Source: Caulobacter sp. Root343
GTDB lineage: Bacteria; Pseudomonadota; Alphaproteobacteria; Caulobacterales; Caulobacteraceae
DNA length: 64,000 nt
Assembly: GCF_001425745.1 (NCBI RefSeq)
Contig: NZ_LMDF01000007.1
Coordinates: 877,126-941,125 of the forward strand
Direction of reading: 5' to 3'
The notes under the pieces were generated by a model. That model was not told where the DNA came from. It made no database searches and saw only the letters and a list, made by a program, of their open reading frames with translations. The translations under genes were made by a program, and so were the position numbers. Of the stretch, positions 25,980 through 34,640 are shown one piece after another; within the stretch, counting starts at the first letter, position 1; every line of letters begins with the position of its first letter.

Positions 25980-28376
25980 ATGACTGAAACGCGTCCCAGC
26001 GCCGCCTGTCGCGTGCTGCTCCTGAGCAGCGCGGCGTCGTGGGCGCTCGCCTGCGCGGGCGCGGCCCACGCTCAGCAGAGCCTCGTCTCCATCCCGCCGA
26101 CCCCGGTGGTCTCGGCCGCCCCGTCCGACGGATTGGGCGATGAGGGCTACTATCTAGAATCGGACCTGCTGATCCGGGACGACAAGAACCAGATCATGAC
26201 CGCCACCGGGTCGGTCGAGACCCGCTATCAGGGGCGCACCCTGCGCGCCGACAAGGTGGTCTACGACAACAAGACCGGCGCGGTGACCGCCGACGGTCAC
26301 GTCCAGCTGATCAATCCCGACGGCACCGCCGAGTTCGCCGACCACCTGGAAGCCGACAAGGACTTCAAGGCGGGCTTCGCGCGCAACTTCGCCGCCCGCC
26401 TCGACCAGAACATGAAGGTGGCTTCGGCCACCGCCGTGCGCCGCAACGCCAATATCCAGGAACTGAACAAGGCGATCTACACGCCCTGCGAGGTCTGCGC
26501 CGAAAAGCCGAAGCCGACCTGGTCGGTCTCGGCCGACAAGATCGTCCAGGATAAGCAGCGCCAGATGATCTACTACAAGAACGCGGTCATCCACCTGTGG
26601 GGTGCGCCGGTTCTCTACATGCCGCTGTTCTGGCACCCCGATCCGCAGGCCAAGCGCAGCTCGGGCTTCCTGGCGCCGAAGATCGACTTCTCCAAGGGCC
26701 GCGGAATCTCGTACCAGCAGCCCTATCTGTACGTGATCTCGCCGTCGTCGGACGTGGTGGTCACCCCGCAGATCAACAGCCAGGTGAACCCGTTCCTGAA
26801 CGTGAACTACCGCAAGCGCTTCTACTCGGGGATACTCGAGGCGCGCGGCGGCTTCACCTACGACAAGGAATTCGACATCAAGGGCGATCGTTTCGGCGAC
26901 GCCACGCTGCGCAGCTACATCCTGGCGCACGGCAAGTTCGACATCGATCAGCACTGGAAGTGGGGCTTCTCGGCCGAGCGCGTCTCGGACGCCCTGCTGT
27001 TCGACAAGTACAAGATCAACGACGTCTATCAGCAGCGCGGTCTGTTCACGAGCGACGACCACCGGCTGGTGTCGCAGCTCTATACGACGCGCCAGGACGC
27101 CCGGTCGTGGCTGTCGATCTCGGCCGTCTCGGTCCAGGGCCTGCGCGTCGTCGGCATCAACGCGACGACCAATTCGGCCAACGCCTTCGAGAACAGCGGC
27201 GCCTTCCCGCTGATCGGCCCGCTGGTCGAGGCGCGGTGGGAGCCGAACAGCCCGGTGCTGGGCGGCCGCCTGCGCCTGCAGGGTTCCGGCGTGGTGCTGA
27301 ACCGCTCGGAGTCGCAGTATGGCGAAGCGCCCTATTATCTTCCCGGCTACAAGGGCGAGAACGGCGTCGACTCCAGCCGCGCCAGCGTCAGGGCCGACTG
27401 GCGCGCCAGCCGGATCATCGGACCCGGCCTGAAGATCTCGCCCTTCGCCCAAGCGCGTGGCGACGCCTATTCGATCAAGACCTTCGTCACGCCCGCGGCC
27501 GCCGCCCTAGGCGACGACGCCAAGGAAACCTACACCCGCGCCCTGGGCGTGGGCGGCGTCGACTTCAGCCTGCCATTCTACAAGCCGCTGGCCAATGGCG
27601 GCAGCATCGTGCTGGAACCCCTGGCCCAGGTCGCCGTGGGCTCCGACAGCTCGCGCGTGCCGGTGGTGGTCGCCCGCAACGGGACGACCAGCTACCTCTA
27701 CAACGAGGACAGCGCGACGCTGGAGTTCGACGAAACCAACCTGTTCCAGGCCAACAAGTCGCCGGGCTTCGACCTCTACGAGGGCGGCCAGCGCCTGAAC
27801 GTCGGCGGCCGGGCCACCTACAGCCGTCCCGACGGCCGGGGCGGCAGCATCCTGGTCGGCCGCAGCTTCCGGACCGAGTTCGATCCGCTGCTGCCGGCCC
27901 GCACCGGCCTGCAAAGCAAGTCCTCCGACTGGATCGTGGCGGCCACGGTCACCCCGATGCCCGGGATCAACGCCTTCGTCCGCACGCGCCTCGACGCTCA
28001 GACCCAGGAAATCCATCGGATCGAAACGGGCGTCGACGCCTACACCGCCCGCGCCAACGGCTCGATCCGCTACCTGAAGGACGAGCTGGACTCCAACGGA
28101 GCCCGGCAGGAAAGTTTCGAGGCCCGAGGCGAAGTCAAGCTGACCAAGCGCTTCTCGCTGACCACCTTCGGCCAGCGTGACATGGTTCAGGATGTCTGGC
28201 GTCGCCGGGACGTGGGTGTCGCCTACCAGGACGACTGCATTCGCATCGACGTGATCTACCAACAGGAAGACCGCTACGCCTCGACGGCCAGCGGCCTTCG
28301 GCTGCAGCCTGACCGAACCATCGTGTTCCGCCTAACGCTCGCCACATTAGGTGATACAGGGTACAGCTCGAACTAA
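25980..28376 (+). CDS. lptD: LPS-assembly outer-membrane protein LptD
   Basis: 798 residues from ATG 25980: a signal peptide to about residue 32 (ACAGAAHAQ), then a beta-jellyroll LptA-like domain (YYLESDLLIRDDKNQIMTA.., GRTLRADKVVYDNKTGAVTA) and a large beta-barrel. The typical TPCEVCAEKPKPTWSV cysteine pair and a distal cysteine (YQDDCIRIDVIYQ) are present, consistent with the structural disulphides of LptD. It inserts LPS into the outer leaflet. It is followed by SurA, the chaperone known to assist LptD folding. Confidence 0.94.
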   Translation: MTETRPSAACRVLLLSSAASWALACAGAAHAQQSLVSIPPTPVVSAAPSDGLGDEGYYLESDLLIRDDKNQIMTATGSVETRYQGRTLRADKVVYDNKTGAVTADGHVQLINPDGTAEFADHLEADKDFKAGFARNFAARLDQNMKVASATAVRRNANIQELNKAIYTPCEVCAEKPKPTWSVSADKIVQDKQRQMIYYKNAVIHLWGAPVLYMPLFWHPDPQAKRSSGFLAPKIDFSKGRGISYQQPYLYVISPSSDVVVTPQINSQVNPFLNVNYRKRFYSGILEARGGFTYDKEFDIKGDRFGDATLRSYILAHGKFDIDQHWKWGFSAERVSDALLFDKYKINDVYQQRGLFTSDDHRLVSQLYTTRQDARSWLSISAVSVQGLRVVGINATTNSANAFENSGAFPLIGPLVEARWEPNSPVLGGRLRLQGSGVVLNRSESQYGEAPYYLPGYKGENGVDSSRASVRADWRASRIIGPGLKISPFAQARGDAYSIKTFVTPAAAALGDDAKETYTRALGVGGVDFSLPFYKPLANGGSIVLEPLAQVAVGSDSSRVPVVVARNGTTSYLYNEDSATLEFDETNLFQANKSPGFDLYEGGQRLNVGGRATYSRPDGRGGSILVGRSFRTEFDPLLPARTGLQSKSSDWIVAATVTPMPGINAFVRTRLDAQTQEIHRIETGVDAYTARANGSIRYLKDELDSNGARQESFEARGEVKLTKRFSLTTFGQRDMVQDVWRRRDVGVAYQDDCIRIDVIYQQEDRYASTASGLRLQPDRTIVFRLTLATLGDTGYSSN

Positions 28377-28429
28377 GTAACCGCGCTTGGGGGCGTGCGG
28401 GGCGGCCCGCATGCCTCGCGCGCACGCCT

Positions 28430-28519
28430 CGGGGGCGACGGCCGAAAGGAAAAACCGCCGGCTTCGGCGATCGCCGCCCCCGAAACACAAGATAAACCGA
28501 CCGCGCCCCCGAGGGGGCG
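28430..28519 (+). terminator. Tandem GC hairpins between lptD and surA
   Basis: The first is an imperfect hairpin: CGGGGGCG (28430-28437) and GCCGAA (28441-28446) pair with TTCGGC (28463-28468) and CGCCCCCG (28475-28482). The second is CGCCCCC-GA-GGGGGCG (28504-28519). Neither has a U-tract. They may attenuate, or protect the end of the lptD message before surA. Confidence 0.35.
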
Positions 28520-28547
28520 GCCTGGGCCTAGAGGAACGACACTATCC

Positions 28548-29948
28548 ATGCGGTCTGCGCGTAGCGTTACGACTTTCGCGGCCGGTGCCGCGTCCATCCT
28601 CGCCCTGACCGTGGCGAGCCTCGGCTTGCCGACCCTGGCGCAGGAACAGCCCGCGGCCCAAGGGGCGCCCGCTCAGGCGACGCCCGCCCAGGACGCGCCG
28701 CCTCAGGTCGCGGCTCCGCCGGCCGCCGCGCCGGCGCCCGCCGCGCCGCAGCCGCTGTCGGAAAGCGTCTCGGCGGTCGTCAACGACGACATCATCTCCA
28801 GCTACGACCTGATGCAGCGCATGCGCCTGCTGATGGCCACCTCGGGCATGCAGCCGACCCAGGAGAACCTGCCTCAGATCGAGCAGGAAGCCCTGCGCTC
28901 GCTGATCGACGAGCGCCTGCAGATGCAGGAGCTGAAGCGCGTCGAGAAGCAGCAGAAGATCACGATCATCTCGACCGACAAGGAGGTCGAGGAGCAGATC
29001 GCCGACATCGCCCAGTCCAACAAGATGACCCCCGACCAGCTGAAGCAGTCGCTGGTGGCCCAGGGCATCGGCTTGGAAACCTGGCGCGCCCAGCTGCGCG
29101 CGGACTCCAGCTGGCAGTCCTGGATCCAGGGCCGCTACGGCTCGCGCCTGCGCATCGGCGAGGACCAGATCAAGGCCTATCAGCGCCGCCTGGCCGAGTC
29201 GGCCGCCAAGCCGCAGTACCAGATCAGCGAAGTCTTCCTCGACGCCAACCGCGTCGGCGGCATGGAGGTCGCGATCAACGGCGCGGCCCAGCTGATCACC
29301 CAGATGCAGCAGGGCGCGCCGTTCGCGGCCGTGGCCCGCCAGTTCTCGGGCTCGGCCACCGCGGCCAACGGCGGCGACGTGGGCTGGGTCAACCAGGGCG
29401 AAATGCCGGCCGAGGTCGACGCGGCGCTGGAACAGCTGCGCCCCGGCCAGCTGTCCAAGCCGATCCAGGTCAAGGACGGCGTCTACATCATCTATCTGCG
29501 CGACAAGCGCGCCGGCTCGAAGACGGCCATCGTCGACCTCAAGCAGGTCGCCGCCCCGCTGGCCGCCGACGCCACCCCGGCCCAGGTCGAGGCGGCCACC
29601 AAGCTGCTGACCGACCTGAAGCCCAAGATCACCAGCTGCCAGACTCTGGAAGCCACCGCCGGCAAGGTGGACGGCCTGGTCGCCGGCGACCTCGGCGAGG
29701 CCGAGATCACCGACCTGGCGCCGGCCTTCCAGGACGCGGCGAACAAGCTGGAGGTCGGCCAGATCTCGGACCCGATCCGCACCGACGCCGGCATGCACCT
29801 GATCGCGGTCTGCGGAAAGCGCCAGGGCGGCGCCAACGCGCCGACCCACGAGCAGATCGAAAATCGCCTGCGCGGCCAGCAACTGGCGCTGATCGCCAAG
29901 CGCTACCTGCGTGACCTGCGCAATCAGGCCACCATCGAGACCCGGTGA
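28548..29948 (+). CDS. surA: Periplasmic chaperone/peptidyl-prolyl isomerase SurA
   Basis: 466 residues from ATG 28548, with AGAGGA upstream. There is a signal peptide, then an Ala/Pro/Gln-rich linker (about 32-70), then the SurA N-terminal domain (VSAVVNDDIISSYDLMQRMR, LRSLIDERLQMQEL). A parvulin domain follows (YQISEVFLDANR, AVARQFSGSATAANGGDVGW, PAEVDAALEQLRPGQLSKPI), then a second, poorly conserved parvulin-like part (KLEVGQISDPIRTDAGMHLI). It escorts outer-membrane proteins, notably LptD encoded just before. Its end overlaps the GTG of pdxA (GTGA). Confidence 0.92.
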   Translation: MRSARSVTTFAAGAASILALTVASLGLPTLAQEQPAAQGAPAQATPAQDAPPQVAAPPAAAPAPAAPQPLSESVSAVVNDDIISSYDLMQRMRLLMATSGMQPTQENLPQIEQEALRSLIDERLQMQELKRVEKQQKITIISTDKEVEEQIADIAQSNKMTPDQLKQSLVAQGIGLETWRAQLRADSSWQSWIQGRYGSRLRIGEDQIKAYQRRLAESAAKPQYQISEVFLDANRVGGMEVAINGAAQLITQMQQGAPFAAVARQFSGSATAANGGDVGWVNQGEMPAEVDAALEQLRPGQLSKPIQVKDGVYIIYLRDKRAGSKTAIVDLKQVAAPLAADATPAQVEAATKLLTDLKPKITSCQTLEATAGKVDGLVAGDLGEAEITDLAPAFQDAANKLEVGQISDPIRTDAGMHLIAVCGKRQGGANAPTHEQIENRLRGQQLALIAKRYLRDLRNQATIETR

Positions 29949-30946
29949 CGCCGCGCCCGCTCGCCCTCAGCGCCGGTGATCCGGCCGGCGTCGGGGCGGA
30001 GATCATCGCCAAGGCCTGGCGCGCCCTGCGCGAGGACGGTCCCCCCTTCGTGGTGGTCGGCGACGCCCAGCTACTGGCCTCGGCTGGCGGCGGGGTGAAG
30101 GTGCGCCGCGTGCTCAGCCCGAAGGAGGCGCTGGGCGCCTTCGCCGAGGCCCTGCCGGTCATCGACATCCCCCTGCTCTCGCCGGTCGTCTCCGGCCAGC
30201 CCTCGCCTACCTATGCGCCGCAGGTGATCCGCTGGATCGAGACCAGCGTCGGCCTGGCCCTGTCCGGCGCGGTCAGCGGCCTGGTCACCGCCCCGATCGC
30301 CAAGGCTCCGCTGTACGAGGCCGGCTTCAAGTTCCCGGGCCACACCGAGTTTCTGGCCGAACTGACCGCCGCCGAGCGCTTCGACGGCGCGCGGGGGCCG
30401 GTGATGATGCTCGCCGCCGGCGACCTGCGCACGGCCCTGGTGACCATCCATACGGCGCTCCTGAAGGTCCCCGGCGCCTTGTCGATCGAGGCGATCGTCA
30501 ACAGTGGCCTGGTCACCGCCGACGCCCTGCGTCGCGATTTCGGCATCAAGACCCCGCGCCTGGCCGTCGCCGCCCTCAACCCGCACGCCGGCGAAGGCGG
30601 AGCCCTTGGCCGCGAGGAGATCGAGATCATCGCCCCGGCCGTCCGCGCGCTGCAGGATCTGGGCGTCGACGCCTACGGCCCCGCCCCGGCCGACAGCCTG
30701 TTCCACCCGGAGGCCCGGGTCGGCTACGACGGCGTCCTTTGCATGTATCACGACCAGGCCCTGATCCCGGTCAAGATGCTGGACTTCTGGGGAGGGGTGA
30801 ACATCACCCTGGGCCTGCCGATCGTGCGGACCTCGCCCGACCACGGCACCGGCTTCGACATCGCTGGACGCGGCCTGGCCCGTCCCGATAGCCTGATCGC
30901 CGCCATCCGCCTGGCGGCGCAGATCGCCGCGCGCCGCGACGCCTGA
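29945..30946 (+). CDS. pdxA: 4-hydroxythreonine-4-phosphate dehydrogenase
   Basis: PdxA catalyses the NAD-dependent oxidation in DXP-dependent vitamin B6 synthesis. 333 residues from GTG 29945, overlapping the surA stop by four bases. Metal and substrate residues are visible: PLALSAGDPAGVGAEI at the N-terminus, FKFPGHTEFLAEL, then NPHAGEGGALGREE, YDGVLCMYHDQALIPVKM and RTSPDHGTGFDIAG. The surA-pdxA-rsmA order is conserved in many proteobacteria. Confidence 0.95.
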   Translation: MTPRPLALSAGDPAGVGAEIIAKAWRALREDGPPFVVVGDAQLLASAGGGVKVRRVLSPKEALGAFAEALPVIDIPLLSPVVSGQPSPTYAPQVIRWIETSVGLALSGAVSGLVTAPIAKAPLYEAGFKFPGHTEFLAELTAAERFDGARGPVMMLAAGDLRTALVTIHTALLKVPGALSIEAIVNSGLVTADALRRDFGIKTPRLAVAALNPHAGEGGALGREEIEIIAPAVRALQDLGVDAYGPAPADSLFHPEARVGYDGVLCMYHDQALIPVKMLDFWGGVNITLGLPIVRTSPDHGTGFDIAGRGLARPDSLIAAIRLAAQIAARRDA

Positions 30947-30982
30947 AAAGACCTGCCTGAAAAAGACCTGGAAGCATAGACG

Positions 30983-31801
30983 ATGAGCCTGGCCGACCTG
31001 CCGCCCCTGCGCGAGGCCCTGGAACGCCACGACCTGCTGGCGCGCAAGAGCTTCGGCCAGCACTTCCTGCTGGACCTCAACATCACCCGCAAGATCGCCC
31101 GCCTGGCCCAGATCGGCGAGGGCGACACGGTGGTCGAGGTCGGGCCCGGCCCCGGCGGCCTGACCCGCGCCCTGCTCGAAACCGGCGCGCGCGTCGTGGC
31201 CATCGAGAAGGACAGCCGCTTCCTGCCGCTGCTGTCCGAGGTCGCCGAGGTCGCCGACGGCCGCCTGGAGCTGGTCGAGGGCGACGCTCTGAAGGTCGAC
31301 GCCGCCAAGGCCGCCGGCGGGCCGGCGCACGTGGTTGCGAACCTGCCCTACAACGTCGGCACCCAGCTCCTGATCAACTGGCTGACCGGTCCCTTTCGGC
31401 CGCTGTCGATGACCCTGATGTTCCAGAAGGAAGTCGCCGACCGCATCGTCGCGCATACCGACGACGACGCTTACGGCCGCTTGGCCGTGATCTCCCAGAC
31501 GCTGTGCGAGGCCAAGACGATCATGGACCTGCCGGCCAAGGCGTTCACCCCGCCGCCGAAGGTGGCCTCGGCCGTGGTTCGCCTGGTTCCTAGAAGCGAT
31601 CCGCCACCCGCCGACGTGATCGCGGCCCTGGAGCGCGTCACCGCCGCCGCCTTCGGCCAGCGCCGCAAGATGCTGCGCTCCAGCCTCAAGGGCCTGGGCG
31701 GCGGCGCCTTGTGCGAAAAGGCCGGCGTCAATCCGGACGCCCGGGCCGAGGTCATCGACCTGGCGGGCTTCCTGGCCCTGGCGCGGGCGACGCTGGGCTG
31801 A
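30983..31801 (+). CDS. rsmA: 16S rRNA dimethyladenosine transferase (RsmA/KsgA)
   Basis: Dimethylates two adjacent adenines near the 3' end of 16S rRNA during small-subunit maturation, using S-adenosylmethionine. 272 residues with [23 protein letters not shown] motif [18 protein letters not shown], the acidic [10 protein letters not shown] and the catalytic [11 protein letters not shown]. The C-terminal part [15 protein letters not shown] is typical. Loss of KsgA in other bacteria gives kasugamycin resistance. It closes the lpt-surA-pdxA run. Confidence 0.96.
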   Translation: MSLADLPPLREALERHDLLARKSFGQHFLLDLNITRKIARLAQIGEGDTVVEVGPGPGGLTRALLETGARVVAIEKDSRFLPLLSEVAEVADGRLELVEGDALKVDAAKAAGGPAHVVANLPYNVGTQLLINWLTGPFRPLSMTLMFQKEVADRIVAHTDDDAYGRLAVISQTLCEAKTIMDLPAKAFTPPPKVASAVVRLVPRSDPPPADVIAALERVTAAAFGQRRKMLRSSLKGLGGGALCEKAGVNPDARAEVIDLAGFLALARATLG

Positions 31802-31815
31802 GGGACGAGCGGGAC

Positions 31816-33222
31816 ATGTGGTGGGAACGATCCAAACTCGTCCGAGAGACCGCGAGCCAGTGGAACCGGATCCGCAGCGCCTATGTCGACAAGGTGCTGG
31901 CGGACCCCGAGATCAGTCTCGACATCAAGAGCAAGGCGTTCTCGAACGCCCATTATCTGATCGTCGGCCTGTTCACCCGGATCTGTAACGCCAAGGGCTA
32001 TGTCGCCACGTCGGAGGCAAAGGTTTTCAACGCCATCTTCGGCCTCCGTCATCCGCGAAAGTTCTATGAGCGCTGGAACGAGATCATGCCGGATCCCGTC
32101 GCCCTGGCGGAGCGGGACCTGCCCCACATGATGCTGCTGGTGTCCAGCGACGCCGTCCAGGCCGGGACATACCGCGCTGACGCCGATCCCTTCATCGCCT
32201 TCGTCAACAGCGTGGCCGAACTGGTTTTCATGGCCGACGGCCAATTTACCCACTCGGAAATGGAGCCATTTGGCCGCATAGCCTCGCTCCTACACGCCCA
32301 GGCCCTGAAATTGGCTACGACAACGAGGGGCGACGCGGGAAGTTCGCAACCGCCGCCTCTCGAGGCCGATACGCTCCCTGGCCCCCCTGTCGAGACGCTC
32401 GGCTCCCTCGAAAACAGCCTGTTGAAGCTGGAGAAGCTGATCGGCCTGGAGGGCGTCAAGGCTGAGGTCTCGACCTTGGCCAACTTCGCCAGGGTCGTAA
32501 CGATGCGGAAGGCGCGCGGCATGGCCGCACCCGAACTTGGCATGCACGTGGTGTTCTCGGGCAATCCCGGCACCGGCAAAACCACGGTGGCCCGCATCCT
32601 CGCCGAGATTTACTTCCACCTAGGCCTGCTCTCCAAGGGCCACTTGGTCGAGACCGACCGCTCGGGCCTGGTAGCCGGCTATATTGGCCAGACGGCGCTG
32701 AAGACCCAGGAGGTCGCTCAGAGCGCCTTGGGCGGCGTGCTGTTCATTGACGAGGCATATGCCCTAGCCGGCGAAGGTTGGGATTTCGGCAAGGAAGCGA
32801 TCGACACCCTGCTGAAGCTGATGGAAGACAATCGCGACGACTTCGTGGTCATCGTCGCCGGCTACCAGGAACCGATGGACCAGTTCCTGAACTCCAATCC
32901 TGGCCTGCGCTCGCGCTTCCCGCGCCTGATCAATTTCACCGACTACTCTCCCGACGAACTGGCTCAGATCTTCGCGCGATACGCCAAGGACGGCGCTTAT
33001 GAGATCGACGACGCGATCCTGGCCCTTGTGAAGACGGTCATGGAAGGTCGCGCCGGTCAGCCGAACTTCGCCAACGCCCGCGATGTGCGAAACCTGTTCG
33101 AGCGGGCAATCGGTCTACAGGCCAACCGCATCGGCGTGATGGCCAACCCGACGGACACCGACCTGGCGCGCCTGACCGTGGAAGACCTTCGCAACGCCGC
33201 CGGCTTGGCGCCTGTCGCCTAA
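31816..33222 (+). CDS. CbxX/CfxQ (SpoVK-type) AAA+ ATPase with TerB-like N-terminus
   Basis: 468 residues from ATG 31816, 14 bp after rsmA. The N-terminal 180 residues are helical, with two acidic loops of tellurite-resistance TerB style ([16 protein letters not shown], about 60-76, and [20 protein letters not shown], about 140-160); this match is by eye. The C-terminal 280 residues are a clear AAA+ module: [14 protein letters not shown], Walker [31 protein letters not shown] pore region, Walker [44 protein letters not shown] and the sensor-2 region [13 protein letters not shown]. CbxX members act as protein remodelers, for example Rubisco activase, but most are uncharacterised. Slightly less GC-rich than its neighbours. 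Confidence 0.82.
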   Translation: MWWERSKLVRETASQWNRIRSAYVDKVLADPEISLDIKSKAFSNAHYLIVGLFTRICNAKGYVATSEAKVFNAIFGLRHPRKFYERWNEIMPDPVALAERDLPHMMLLVSSDAVQAGTYRADADPFIAFVNSVAELVFMADGQFTHSEMEPFGRIASLLHAQALKLATTTRGDAGSSQPPPLEADTLPGPPVETLGSLENSLLKLEKLIGLEGVKAEVSTLANFARVVTMRKARGMAAPELGMHVVFSGNPGTGKTTVARILAEIYFHLGLLSKGHLVETDRSGLVAGYIGQTALKTQEVAQSALGGVLFIDEAYALAGEGWDFGKEAIDTLLKLMEDNRDDFVVIVAGYQEPMDQFLNSNPGLRSRFPRLINFTDYSPDELAQIFARYAKDGAYEIDDAILALVKTVMEGRAGQPNFANARDVRNLFERAIGLQANRIGVMANPTDTDLARLTVEDLRNAAGLAPVA

Positions 33223-33235
33223 GCTTCAGCTTAGG
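33218..33235 (+). terminator. Hairpin over the stop of the AAA+ gene
   Basis: CCTAAGC (33218-33224), loop TTCA, GCTTAGG (33229-33235), overlapping the TAA stop. Only two U follow the stem, so this is a weak terminator or 3'-end stabiliser. Confidence 0.4.
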
Positions 33236-33283
33236 TTCATCTGGGAAGACGCTTCCTGACGACACACCGCCCGGGAGGCCCCA

Positions 33284-33349
33284 ATGATCGTACGTTTGTC
33301 CATCGCCTGCGCCCTGCTCGGCTTCTCGGCCCTGGCCATCCTGGTCTAG
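33284..33349 (+). CDS. Possible 21-residue membrane micropeptide
   Basis: ATG 33284 to TAG 33349 encodes 21 residues that are almost entirely one hydrophobic helix after MIVR (reads SIACALLGFSALAIL, then V). A good Shine-Dalgarno-like GGGAGG lies about five bases upstream. It is located between the AAA+ gene and the convergent merR-type gene and overlaps the latter's stop codon by four bases. Could be a chance open frame; no homologue can be recognised at this size. Confidence 0.35.
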   Translation: MIVRLSIACALLGFSALAILV

Positions 33350-33747
33350 CCCTCGAACGCCTCGATAATCGGGCACGGACCGGTGTCGGACGCCGCGCAG
33401 GCGCTCGCCAGCTTGGCCAGCGAGGCACGCGCCCCCTGCAGCTCGGCGATCTTCTCGTCCAGGGCCGCGATGCGCTCCGCCGCCAGAGCCCTGGCCCGCG
33501 CACGATCCTGGCCAGCGTCTAAATCCAGTAGCTCGCCGATCTGCTCCAGGGTGAAGCCCGCCGCTTGGGCCGAGCGGATGAACCGCAGCCGGCGCACGTC
33601 GTCGGCGTCGTACCGCCGAATCCCGCCCGACAAGGCCGAACCGCCGGTCTTCCCGGGCGTTCGAAGCAGGCCTCGGCGCTGGTAGTAGCGCACCGTCTCC
33701 ACGCCGACGCCGCCCTCGCGCGCCAGCCCCGCGATCGTTGCCGTCAT
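33346..33747 (-). CDS. MerR-family transcriptional regulator
   Basis: 133 residues from ATG 33747. The winged-helix N-terminus is TIAGLAREGGVGVETVRYYQ, then RRGLL, GIRRYDADDVRRLRFIRSAQ and GFTLEQIGELL. A dimerisation helix follows, and a short metal-loop tail SACAASDTGPCPII with Cys117 and Cys125. By numbering with the Tn501 mercury sensor MerR, Cys82 is replaced by Arg82 and the two remaining cysteines are separated by seven residues, not eight. The gene is divergent from the glutaredoxin/MauE gene, and a mer-type palindrome lies between them, four bases before this start. Metal or thiol sensing is likely; the ligand is not certain. Confidence 0.88.
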   Translation of the reverse strand: MTATIAGLAREGGVGVETVRYYQRRGLLRTPGKTGGSALSGGIRRYDADDVRRLRFIRSAQAAGFTLEQIGELLDLDAGQDRARARALAAERIAALDEKIAELQGARASLAKLASACAASDTGPCPIIEAFEG

Positions 33748-33750
33748 GCC

Positions 33751-33781
33751 TTGACTCCGTACCATGGTACGGACCCTACAT
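33751..33781 (+). promoter_or_regulatory. MerR-type operator/promoter with 19-bp spacer
   Basis: TTGACT (33751-33756) and CTACAT (33776-33781) are separated by 19 bp, the over-long spacer that MerR-family activators untwist. The spacer holds the perfect 16-bp palindrome CCGTACCATGGTACGG (33757-33772), close to the mer operator as I remember it (CCGTAC-N4-GTACGG). The promoter points to the glutaredoxin/MauE gene, whose ATG is 36 bp downstream. Confidence 0.85.
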
Positions 33782-33816
33782 GGGGCGGGTCCGATCGCGA
33801 ACCAAGGAGTGAAGCG

Positions 33817-34563
33817 ATGCGTCCCCACCGGAAAGCCGTGCTCTACCGCATGGTCATGCCCGAGCACATCTGCCCTTACGGCCTCAAGGCCCTGCACCTG
33901 CTCAAGGCCAAGGGCTACGACGTCGAGGACCATTGGCTTCGCACCCGGGCCGAAACCGACGCCTTCAAGGCCGAGCACGGCGTGGCGACCACGCCCCAGG
34001 CCTTCATCGACGGCCAGCGGATCGGCGGCTACGACGACCTGCGCAAGCACTTCGGCGCGCGGGTCCGCGATCCCAAGGCCCTGACCTATACCCCGGTGAT
34101 CGCCGTCTTCGCCGTGGCCGCCCTGATGGCTCTGGCGGCCAGCCAGGCGGCCTTTCACACCCCGCTGACGGTCCAGGCCGCCGAATGGTTCGTCGCCTTC
34201 AGCATGAGCCTGCTGGCCATGCTGAAGCTGCGCGACGTCGAGACGTTCTCGACCATGTTCCTGAACTACGACCTGCTGGCCCGGCGCTGGGTTCCGTACG
34301 GCTATGTCTATCCGTTCGCCGAGTTGGCGGCGGGCGTGCTGATGGCGGCCGGGGTGCTGACCTGGCTTTCCGCCCCGCTGGGCCTGTTCATCGGCGGGAT
34401 CGGGGCGGTGTCGGTGTTCAAGGCCGTCTATCTCGACAAGCGCAAGCTGAAATGCGCCTGCGTGGGCGGCGACAGCAACGTGCCGCTCGGCTTCGTTTCA
34501 CTGACCGAGAACCTGATGATGGTGGCCATGGCCGCCTGGATGTTGGTCGGCCGCCACGCCTGA
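33817..34563 (+). CDS. Glutaredoxin-MauE fusion, membrane redox protein
   Basis: 248 residues from ATG 33817, with AAGGAG nine bases upstream. Residues 1-85 are a glutaredoxin-like domain: HICPYGLKALHLL with the monothiol CPYG (Cys19) and the cis-proline loop GVATTPQAFIDGQRIGG. Residues 92-245 form a four-helix MauE/DoxX-type membrane domain; between helices is KLKCACVGGDSNVPLG, a CxC motif typical of redox-associated members. MauE-type proteins help form disulphides in periplasmic partners. The layout suggests moving reducing equivalents, or thiol-bound metal, across the membrane. Expression is probably controlled by the divergent MerR protein through the operator between them. Confidence 0.82.
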   Translation: MRPHRKAVLYRMVMPEHICPYGLKALHLLKAKGYDVEDHWLRTRAETDAFKAEHGVATTPQAFIDGQRIGGYDDLRKHFGARVRDPKALTYTPVIAVFAVAALMALAASQAAFHTPLTVQAAEWFVAFSMSLLAMLKLRDVETFSTMFLNYDLLARRWVPYGYVYPFAELAAGVLMAAGVLTWLSAPLGLFIGGIGAVSVFKAVYLDKRKLKCACVGGDSNVPLGFVSLTENLMMVAMAAWMLVGRHA

Positions 34564-34640
34564 TATACATCTCCGCGCCAAGGCCTATTGACGGTTGAGG
34601 CGATGCTCTTCAGCCTTAGCGTGGGCTGAGCGGGGCGAAC

